A program made the translations under genes and the position numbers. From NCBI RefSeq assembly GCF_029633865.1, contig NC_079219.1:11777420-11841419 (forward strand): 64,000 nucleotides of DNA, in the 5' to 3' direction. A model generated the notes under the pieces. It saw nothing but the letters and a program-made list of their open reading frames with translations. It was not told the origin of the DNA and did no database searches. This document shows positions 36,868 through 64,000 of the stretch, one piece after another. The DNA is from Lampris incognitus. Its lineage: Eukaryota; Chordata; Actinopteri; Lampriformes; Lampridae. Every line of letters starts with the position of its first letter. Position 1 is the first letter of the stretch.

Positions 36868-36873
36868 ATTAAA
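36868..36873 (+). terminator. possible calb1 polyadenylation signal
   Basis: ATTAAA about 770 bases after the calb1 stop. It is the best hexamer before the convergent decr1 3' end. No transcript evidence is available, so the call is tentative. Confidence 0.35.
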
Positions 36874-37117
36874 CATCGTCTGTTTAACAAACTCGTGTTT
36901 TACCACTGACTGAGTTGGCACACACACAAAAACAGACTACGCAACTACCCTCTATAGACTTTAAAGGGAGTTTCTGTAATGCGGACGCTCCTTAAGCCAA
37001 AACTGAGCGAAATCAAATTTCCCCCAAAAGAGAAACAGGACATCATGGGAAAACCAGTTCAACATTACAGGAGGTCAAACAGAGAGCGTGTTCATGGATG
37101 CTCTGCTGATGAGACTG

Positions 37118-37123
37118 TTTAAT
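37118..37123 (-). terminator. possible decr1 polyadenylation signal
   Basis: Reads ATTAAA on the minus strand, about 290 bases beyond the decr1 stop codon. Tentative; a hexamer alone is weak evidence. Confidence 0.3.
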
Positions 37124-37414
37124 TCTTTATAAACATGACAAAGACAGACAGGCACTTCAGACCAACATGGACGGAGAAGGAGGCACCCTCTGTCCAGTCA
37201 GGATGTGTAGGTTGACTAGGGCAGAGGCAGATCTCTGCTCTGACAAGAAGTACAGAATTCACAACATGAACTGATTGGTTGATCTGGCCAAAAAACAGAC
37301 ATCTGCCAATCAAATGGTCTCCCTTTCTGGTTTGCTGGCACCACAGTCCAGAGACTCCAGCCTGTCAAATTGTGTGTGCACATGAGTGTATGTGAGAGAG
37401 AGAGAGAGATCTCT

Positions 37415-45180
<7,766 letters not shown>

Positions 45181-45679
45181 GAGAACAGTCAATGACCTTT
45201 GACCGAGTTTCCAGTGAGTTTAAAGATTGGCTGGATCTACTTTATCTATTATAAGATTGTTAAACGGCGACGTGTTTGTGTCCAGTCCTCCAGATAAACT
45301 TTAATTTGACGTTACATATGCGCTTTATACTACCCACGAGGAAAAAAAACAATTTTAAAGCCTAATTAACCCCTACTTCCGTATTCCGATGGTACGGTCC
45401 GTGTCTGATCATCAGCTGTTACCGTAATTATTGCAATACGACTTAACACGACATCGTAATTGTCTCGTTTTGTAACCAGAATATCGGTGTGCGGTACATT
45501 CATGACAACTGTTCAAGTATTACATATACGCTAATCCGTGCTGACTAGTAGACACGATTTATAGTCGCATAAGAGGAGCCAATTTATTTCGCGCGTCATA
45601 TTTAGTCCCGATACTACGGTAAAATCAACATGTGGGCCGACTGTAAAGACCGGATCAGTATCTGCTCCGCTTTCGCGCT
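45181..45679. promoter_or_regulatory. shared upstream region of decr1 and pmvk
   Basis: The two start codons face away from each other with 499 bases between. No TATA box is obvious on either strand. The layout suggests a bidirectional promoter, but no transcription start is known, so this is an inference from geometry. Confidence 0.5.
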
Positions 45680-46773
45680 ATGGACGCAGTTGAGCCAAAA
45701 CTCATTCTCATTTTCAGCGGTAAACGCAAATCCGGGAAAGATTACCTGACAGATTTCCTGCATAAGAGGTAAAACTTGCTCACCCGGTGTAATCGTCTGT
45801 TTCTGTTCAGCACAAGTCAAATGTTGTCTCTCTGGCTTTTGGTCTCTCCAGATTGGGTCCTGACGTTTGCTGCATCCTGCGCCTCTCCGCTCCGCTCAAA
45901 CGGCAGTATGCACAAGTCAGTGGTTCACGTTTCACTAAAGCGCAGTATCGGGACTCCCCAGAAACCGGATCAACCTCTGACTTGAAAGCTTCTGTTTTCT
46001 GTGACCCGCTGTTATGTTGGGATTCAGGAACACGGGCTGGACCTGGACCAGCTGCTGGGGACGGGTCGGTATAAGGAGAAGTACCGGGCCGACATGATCG
46101 AATGGGGAGAGAGGAGGAGGATGCAGGATCCCGGATTCTTCTGTCGCCTGGCCGCCGAGGGAGCCCGGCAGCCCGTCTGGGTGAGAGGAGCGTAGCTTCC
46201 GAAGAAAGCACCCCCGTTTATCTGAGGCCAGTGCCTCCAGTGGTTTATTTCTCCACACTGTGATGACGGTTTCACGGGAGTAGCCCCACCCAACACGCTG
46301 CATGGAAACTAACTGTAAATATGCGCTGTGACCCAGCGACACCTGTGCCTGATAACCCCGCTAATCGAGCGGCAGTGTTTGTTTCTGCCCTGCAGATTGT
46401 GAGTGATGCACGGCGCCTGTCGGACCTGCAGTGGTTCTGGAGACGGTACCCAAAGAAGACCCGCTGTGTCCGGGTTCAAGCCTCAGAGCAGACTCGCCGG
46501 GACCGCGGCTGGGTCTTCACTGCGGGTCAGTAGGGCCTAGTTTTACTCAAGACCCCTGCCACACGCAGCACACGCGTAAGGCTGTCGTTTCTTATTGCCC
46601 TGTGGTTCCTTGTCTCCGCAGGGGTCGATGATGCTGAATCTGAATGTGGATTGGATGACGGGGTGACGTTTGACTGGACTGTTAGGAACGAGGCCGATGC
46701 TCCGTCGTTAGAGGAGCAGCTTCAGGTGATCCTGTCCTTAGCGGAAGAGATGACTCGAGAAGAAGCTATGTAA
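45680..46773 (+). CDS. pmvk: phosphomevalonate kinase, complete, 5 exons
   Basis: Converts mevalonate-5-phosphate to the diphosphate using ATP, in isoprenoid and cholesterol synthesis. Exons: 45680-45768, 45852-45915, 46028-46180, 46396-46525, 46622-46773, giving 195 residues (human 192). The N-terminal ATP loop [10 protein letters not shown] matches the animal family exactly in its core. Further family signatures are [62 protein letters not shown]. Introns are tiny (83-215 bases), in contrast with the large repeat-filled introns of the neighbours. The region is G/C-rich. Short ORFs antisense to it are shadows. The C-terminus (after about 165) is less conserved, with Glu-rich residues. Confidence 0.96.
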
Positions 46774-48100
46774 ATCCTCGTTTATAATGCAGTTTAATCT
46801 TGGTTGAAGACATCAGCAGAGAACAATATGCGTCAACTCTACACTGAGACAGGAGCAGCGTTTTCTGTATTTGCTATAAAGACATCAGCGGTTTTGGAGG
46901 GAGTCCCCCTCATATGGATATTTGAGTCCTCATCTTCGGCCAGGCTGAAAGGCAAGTAATGAGAGGCTGCAGGTGTCTCAGCTTCCAGTCAGCATAAATG
47001 GCATTCCTCATTGAAACCAAGGTGTACAGCAAAGGGCTTCAAAACGATCCTTCCAAAATATGGAATTAAGTCAGCAAAATGGGCAAAATGAAACATCACA
47101 CAGTCCATATTGGAATGTTAATACCAATCATTGTCCTTTTATTTAAAAAATTCTCGTGATTTTTCATGATTAATTACAATGAGATCATCACAATATCATT
47201 GATGGCAACACTGACTCCAGAGAAATCTTCTGGTTAAAAACATTTGGATGTTTAAACTAACTTTTTCATGTTTCAATGTTCACTTCATATGCAAAAAAAT
47301 AATAAATTTCAACTCATTTATTCTGATAAGAGGCGTGTTTCCCTTCTCCTTGTGGGCTTTAAATGGCCCCTAGGCTCCCATTATGGCAGTGGAATGCGTT
47401 GGGATTGGCTGATCACTCCCCTCCCTGACAGCCCACCCCACATGGAACAAAATCATTGGCTAACAAAAAGGACATGGGCTATAATTGGTCAAATATCTGA
47501 ATATATAAGCCAAGAAAACAATGGTTCTTAATTTGAAACAAAAGGAATATAAGAGTCAAACCGTTGGAAATACAGTCAGTAGATAAGAGATGTTAAATTC
47601 TTGAACATCAAAGTTAAACAGTGCAGACGGGGAATAAAGATAAACAGTCGGTCTTCTGATTTGTTATCTGACTGGAAAGTTAAAGGAGACACGCGAGTTT
47701 AGAGGAGCTCAGAAGCTCAAACACCTGTCCCTGTCCCCAAATAACAGACGCCTCAGACTGTTTAAGGCCAGACAGGCAAGAGGGAGTTAAAGCAACACTC
47801 AAATTATTTGTTCACTTTGAGAAGGAATGGCGGTAAACAGGAATGTGATTCGCCTCTTTTAGGCATGTGTGGGGGGGGTGTACAGAGAGACAGGTTTGAC
47901 TTGCCCCCCACTCAAACCCTCCACCCCCACCTTGGCAGACAGCCCCGAGAGACAGAGAGCCAGAACTGAGCAGAGGTGAGAAAGGAAAGGAAGTGAGAAA
48001 AAGACAGAGTTGAGGCAGAAAAGAAGGAGAAAGAAGGGAGAGGAGGGGCAAGACAGCTATCAGAGTTGTACATAATAGCTAGTAGGAGAAACAGGGAGGC
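46774..48100. other. pmvk 3' UTR and the gap to tpm3
   Basis: AT-rich to 47600, then a purine-rich GGAGAAAG stretch at 47940-48050, probably tpm3 3' UTR. No further ORF of note. Confidence 0.45.
47301..47306 (+). terminator. possible pmvk polyadenylation signal
   Basis: AATAAA about 530 bases after the pmvk stop; another lies at 47633-47638. Which one is used cannot be told from sequence. Confidence 0.35.
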
Positions 48101-59160
<11,060 letters not shown>

Positions 59161-60414
59161 ATTTCCTAGATGAACAAGGTAGTGAAATTTGTCAGCTTTA
59201 ATGTCAATGGTCTAAATGGGCCAGCTAAAAGGAAAAGGGTGCCAACGTACTTAATTAAAAAAAAACTGTAAAAACAAAAAAAGGCAACTTTCATCCAAGA
59301 AAGTCACCTTACCATGCATGAGCTTAAGAAATCAAGGAGAGAATCTTTTTTTCATCCTTCAACACTAAGGTGAGAGGAGTTACTATTTTAATAAATAGAA
59401 ATATTCCCATTACTATTCAGGAAACAATTAGTGATACCCTAGGCTGTTTGTGTTGATAAACTGTTACCGAGTTGCCCAAACTGGACCAAGAGGAACAGAA
59501 GAATTTTGATCTTCCATTTACTTCAAAAGAAATTGAAAAAGTCTTAACTTCCTTACGACCTAATAAGTCACCGGGAGAAGATGGTTCCCCCCAAATTTTG
59601 TGAAGAGTTTAAGGATTTACTCATTCCTCTACTTGGGTACAATTTATCTAGCATCCAAAACTCAAAGCCTCCCTGATTTATTCTCCATGGCCATAATTTC
59701 AGTAATCCACAAAAAAAACAAAAAAAAAAACAACAAAGAAACGTTAAAATCTGTTCCTTCCGACTTAGTATCTCACTGTTGAATTGAGATGATAAATGAT
59801 TTCTAAAGCTCTACCCAACATGCTAAGTAAATACTTTTCGAAGGTGATAAATTGAGACCAGACTGGTTTTATTCAAAAGAGATCCTCTGCCAATAACTTG
59901 TGTAGGTTATTAACATAATCCACTTGGTAACCTCCAGGGCCAAGCCCAGCATAGCCATTACCCTGGACACTGAGGCAGGCGGCTTTTGACAGGCTTGAGT
60001 GGCCTTATTCATTGAGGGTCTTGACAAAGTTTGAGTTTGGCCCTTCTTTTATTAATTGGGTCAGTCCTCTATATAAAAAAAAAAACTCAAGCCAATGGAC
60101 AAATGTCCACTACCTTTCCTGAGTAGATCTAGCAGACAGGGTTGCCCTTTGTCTCCTGGGCTCTTCATCCTAGCCATTGAGCCTCTGTCAGAAGCCATCA
60201 GGCAAGGCGCAGACAAGAAGTGTCTAACGACCCAAAAATTTAATCTAACAGATGATAAAATCCTTTATTTTAAAAATCCATACAATTCCTTTATTAAATT
60301 ACACACTCTCTTAGATGCTTTTGACGCCGTCTCAAAATATAAAGCGAACTGTGAAAAAAGTGAAATCATCCCACTTACAAACTTTAGAGCATTTTGTGTT
60401 AATGCATGCCCATG

Positions 60415-61095
60415 ACTCTCCATGCACAGGCCACAAAGGAGTCAAAATAACACACAATGCACTCCAGCAGGTTGCCTATTGGCTGCACATGCAGAAAAAT
60501 GTAGTAGATTACATCAAAGGCTGCTTGGTCAGCTGCCAGTTTTAACCGTCAAACCCACTTCACAGAGCCCCCTTGCAATGAAGGGGCATTTCCTTCCCCT
60601 GGTCAGACCTCCAAACTGACTAGGTACGATCTCTCACCAAACCAGCCAGCAGTAACAAGTACTTCCTCATGGTCACTTGCACATTCACCAAATGGGTGGA
60701 GTGCTTGCCGTCCTTGAATGACACAGCCCAGACCACCGCCTACCTACTGATGAATCACATCTCACGATTTGGCCTGCCTAGTCCTAGTCACGTCAACTAA
60801 GATAGAGGGACGCACTTTACTGCTGACGTCAACTTTGGCAGCTACTGGGGGTGAAAGCCAGCTTCCACATCAGCCACCACCCTCTGGCCTCCAGCCAGGT
60901 AGAATGAGCCAGTTGACCAGTGGCCAGCATACTGAAAAAGTATGTGGCATCCAACTATAAAGATTGGAATGTCAAGTTGCCCATGGTCTTGATGGCCATC
61001 AGAGCAACCCCATATGAAGCAACAGGAGTCTCCCCCCTTTGAAATTATGGCTGGTAGGAAAATGACCCTTCCAATATACATGCTCTACCAGCCAA
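60415..61095 (+). mobile_element. LTR-retroelement pol fossil (integrase part)
   Basis: Wording typical of an integrase: an N-terminal His/Cys zinc region near 60415-60545, then [19 protein letters not shown] and HISRFGLPS of the catalytic core. Ty3/Gypsy-like. Short, partial and broken in several places; inserted between the two halves of the LINE. No LTRs seen. Confidence 0.65.
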
Positions 61096-61099
61096 GCGA

Positions 61100-61815
61100 G
61101 GTGAGCATTGCAACAGCATCATCATCGGCGGACACTCAGGGTCAAGTATGACTGTCCTCCTTCTAGGTCCTTGTGCGTCTTCAGGTGGACATAGAGGCTG
61201 ATCCTGGAGCCACATATTTTGGGGCAATGTGGGCAAGGGTGTGAAGAAGTGGTTGAAGATGAGGTTTGGGTCTTTCTGGTAATCCTCTTTTCTGAGTCTG
61301 CGCTTGTTTTCAGCACCATGGTGGAGGTCATGGTTGTAGCGCCCAGCACCCTCACAGACAGCCGGTCTCCAGGCCTCCCTGTTTTTTGCTGCTTATTCTC
61401 AGGTGTTAAGGTTGACGCCAAACCTTTTGATGTGGGCCTTGATGTTATCTTTATATTGCTTTTTTGGCCCTCGTGGAGAACAGCGTCCTGTCATGAGCTG
61501 AGCATAAAGGACTTGTTTAGGGAGGCAAGAATCAGATATGAGGAGGATATGGCCAGTCCATCTCAGCGGATGTTGTGGGATGATGGCAGTTATAGTAGGC
61601 AGGTTGGCCTCCTTGAGGATGCTGAAGTGGGTGCGCTTATCCTCCCAGCTGATCTTAAGTATCTTTCTGAGGCATCGCTGTTGGTATGCTTCGAGTGCCT
61701 TAAGGTGCCTGCTATATGGGATCCAGCTTTCTGACCCATACAGTAGGGTGGGGACAGCACTGCCGCTTTGTACAACCAAATTTTTGTTCTGGCTACAAGG
61801 TCACGGTTTAAAAAA
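61100..61815 (-). mobile_element. LINE C-terminal fragment with zinc finger, clade unresolved
   Basis: Minus-strand frames: LPTLLYGSESWIPYSRHLKA, QQRCLRKILKISWEDKRTHF, HPLRWTGHILLISDSCLPKQ (61779-61399), then CPHCPKICGSRISLYVHLKTH (61421-61122), a C2H2-like finger. This order is common at the end of animal non-LTR elements. A frame change lies between the two pieces. Confidence 0.7.
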
Positions 61816-63520
61816 ACCCTTTTACTCAATCTTGAGAAGGCCTGGCTGGCACAACTAAGACGATGGTGTATTTCAAAGTCAATGTTGGCTTTTGAGGAGA
61901 GAAGGCTCCCAAGATATGGGAACTATTCCACTTTTCGGGCCTGGTGTTGTCTACAGAGATGGATAGGGGCAGAGCAGGCATATTTTGGTTGGGTGGGGGT
62001 TTAACCCCACATTGGTTAAAGAAATAATATTGGATTTACATAAAAGGATTAATTTACCTATTACCTTGATTGGCCAAATACAGTGTTAAAATGAATTTAT
62101 TACTAAGTTTACAGTATCTTTTCCAGTCCTTAGCAGTCCCAGTGCCACAGAATTTCCTTAAAACCCTTAATAGACATACTAGACAATTCATATGAAATGG
62201 TAAGACTCCAAGGATCTCTATGGAAATCCTTACACGGGACTATAAACTAGGTGGTCTTCGACCACCTAGTTTTAAAAAGTATCATTTGGCTCCTCAAATG
62301 CGATTTGTTTCTTTTCTTTTTGAGAAGCACAATGTTCCACCCTGGGTTTTAATCAGATTGTATATTTTTAAAGAGAAAGTGACTGGTGATTTCATTTATA
62401 AATGGACCCCAAGGATCATAACCACTAGGACTGATAACCTTGTTTTGATACATATCAAAATAGTTTGAGGCCTGTAAGAGTCTTTCTTAAAACCACTTTA
62501 GGATCTAAAATGATTTGACCTGTGCTCAGTGATATAGACAAGCTGCTTCATGAGGGAAATGTACTTGGGTTCATTTCAAAAATGTATTTTCTGTTGATGG
62601 ATAGAGCTTCAAAGCCACGGTTGCACAAATTTAGCGAGAGGTGGAAGTCCGACTTAGATGTAACAATTGATGCAGAGCTTTGGTAAGAATTGTGCCAAGA
62701 GAGTTTGTCAGCTACTATTAATGCTAGATATATAGATTGATACATTGTACATTTCTTCACCATCTCTATTCCACACCACAGAAATTGCGTAAATATAAAC
62801 CTGAGTTATCAATTATGTGTTTTAGATGTGGTATCAAGGGCTCGTTTCTGCATTGCACCTAGTTGTGTACAAAATTCAATACCTTCTGGCATGACTTCTG
62901 TGACATTATGACAAAAAACAGGATTTATCTTCCCATTGCATCCACAAATTTGCCTATTGGGCAATCTTATAACCGTTGGTGCACATTTACGAAACTTTCC
63001 AAAAAGGTATTTAGAAATAGCTTTATTCATTGCCAGGAAGTGTATAGTAATGACATGGAAGTCTGATTCCTATCTCCTCACAGCTAAATGTTTTCTGGAA
63101 ATTAATAGCTACAATCCACTCGAAAAGACCAAATATACTCTCAAAAATGAATAAAACACCTTTCTAAAGATTTGGCAACCCTATTTGGCCTGTATGGACA
63201 CCCTGCCGATGCCTATATTAAGATTTGATATAAAAATGTTATCAGAATTGTTACACCATTAGCCGTCTGAATAAGCCAGGATTATATATATATTGCCTCT
63301 TGGTATTTTTTGTTTTATTTACGTACTAATTTAATTTGTCTTTTCTTTCTTTTTAAATTTTAATTGACTACCTACTCCTTTTAAGTAAGGTCCTCTTATG
63401 TGGGTGGCACAGGGAGGGGATTTGGAGCCATGTTTGTGTGAGTTTGTGTTTATTTTCTATATCTTGTTAAATCTAAAATTTGAAAATGATAATAATACTA
63501 AAAAAAAAAACACCCATAAA

Positions 63521-63731
63521 GGGTGAAGTGTACCCCCATCTGCGCTGCCAAGCAAATAGCAGCTTGGTTCTCTGCTGTTATCTGCATGTATTTACATTAT
63601 ATGTATACATTTGGTGGCGAAAAATTCGTCCCCTTCTATGCAAATGAGCCTCATTGCAAAACACCAGCGCTAATAGCCACAAGCAGTTAGAGTGGAAATT
63701 ATTGCTGTCTTCTGAGTTGGTGGTAGCAGCG
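63521..63731. other. spacer before Harbinger-like fragment
   Basis: No feature recognised. AAAGGGTGAAGTGTACCCCC at the left could be a transposon edge. Confidence 0.3.
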
Positions 63732-63950
63732 ATGGTAGCCAGGCCAAGGCATCGTCATGCCAGGCATGCTCATGAGGGGATATTTCACAGGAGAATATCA
63801 CTTATTGATTTTAATGAGACTGAAATCATTCGCAAATACAGGTTGCCAGGTCACACAATTCTTGCTATACTTGATGACATCAAGGATGACATTGAGCCTG
63901 CCTATTGTGTTCTTGGCGCGCTACCATTTAATACTTTGCCTCATGGATAA
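63732..63950 (+). pseudogene. PIF/Harbinger-like transposase, N-terminal fragment
   Basis: Starting at the ATG of MVARPRHRHARHAH, the frame reads RISLIDFNETEIIRKYRLPG and HTILAILDDIKDDIEP, which is the N-terminal wording of PIF/Harbinger transposases (an ISD-xE-x-RYRLP core). It stops after ALPFNTLPHG, and no DDE domain is in view before the window ends. Could be a dead copy or one cut by the window edge. Confidence 0.6.
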
Positions 63951-64000
63951 TTGCAATCAGATGCAAGACAAAGGCAAACTGCACTCAGCCGCAAAACCTT

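Larger units (their letters stand above)
36100..37414. other. calb1 3' UTR and the gap to decr1
   Basis: Convergent gene ends. No further ORF with recognisable product. Confidence 0.5.
59165..63480 (+). mobile_element. Tx1/L1-like LINE, broken and split by later insertions
   Basis: Endonuclease start VVKFVSFNVNGLNGPAKRKR (59170), ATFIQESHL; then EIEKVLTSLRPNKSPGEDG (59530), reverse transcriptase wording DQTGFIQKRSSANNL, GCPLSPGLFILAIEPLSEAI (60134), and KYKANCEKSEIIPL (60340). After two other elements it resumes near 61850 with FIWNGKTPRISMEILTRD and KLGGLRPPSFKKYHLAPQMR (62200). A 3' UTR-like A-rich end lies near 63440-63520. Many stops and shifts; long dead. Confidence 0.78.

Noticed and set aside
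45807-46342. Minus-strand ORFs of 134, 135 and 90 codons
   Set aside because: They are antisense shadows of the G/C-rich pmvk exons.
61219-61734. 171-codon plus-strand ORF
   Set aside because: Shadow of the minus-strand LINE fragment with the LPTLLYGSES wording.

Overview
The window is a piece of a teleost fish nuclear genome. It carries intron-rich vertebrate genes with GT-AG splice sites, fish-type Tc1/mariner and hAT elements, tRNA-derived SINEs, several LINE clades and many (CA)n, (GATA)n and (CAGA)n arrays. There is no sign of bacterial, plasmid or viral organisation, and no CRISPR array, rRNA or functional tRNA gene was seen.

Five protein genes can be read exon by exon. From left to right they are: a purine nucleoside phosphorylase gene (pnp, + strand, coding exons 2450-20025, first coding exon not found); calbindin-D28k (calb1, + strand, 24510-36099, all 11 exons, 259 aa); mitochondrial 2,4-dienoyl-CoA reductase (decr1, - strand, 45180-37415, 10 exons, 327 aa); phosphomevalonate kinase (pmvk, + strand, 45680-46773, 5 exons, 195 aa); and a tropomyosin, most like tpm3 (- strand, exons from 58081 down to 48101; the 5' exons are not visible and probably lie to the right of the window). 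calb1 and decr1 are convergent, decr1 and pmvk are divergent with start codons about 0.5 kb apart, and pmvk and tpm3 are convergent. CALB1-DECR1 adjacency is also seen in mammals. The genes do not form one pathway: pnp works in purine salvage, calb1 in calcium buffering, decr1 in beta-oxidation of unsaturated fatty acids, pmvk in the mevalonate pathway and tpm3 in actin filaments.

Much of the rest is repeat-derived. The pnp introns hold a Tx1/L1-like LINE fragment, tRNA-like repeats with an LTR-like fossil (4.0-6.9 kb), two hAT-type miniature elements with 8-bp target duplications, a Tc1-like element and a 1.1-kb minisatellite. Between pnp and calb1 lies a Tc1-like element inserted in a minisatellite. 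The calb1 introns hold a LINE fragment with a restriction-like endonuclease, an L2-like LINE interrupted by a SINE with a 15-bp target duplication, a gag-like fossil, and a perfect 33-bp-arm hairpin. The tpm3 intron at 53.6-57.9 kb is a Tc1/mariner cluster: an intact DD36E transposon, a truncated sister, and a 1.2-kb snap-back element made from the 5' end of a Tc1-like transposon. The right end (59-64 kb) is a nested pile of LINE, LTR-retroelement and LINE debris, followed by a PIF/Harbinger-like fragment.

The most interesting signals are the snap-back element, the intact DD36E transposon, the perfect hairpin in a calb1 intron, the triplicated splice-donor sequence after calb1 exon 7, and the recurrent abutment of simple repeats on splice sites. 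No wholly new biological system is demonstrated.
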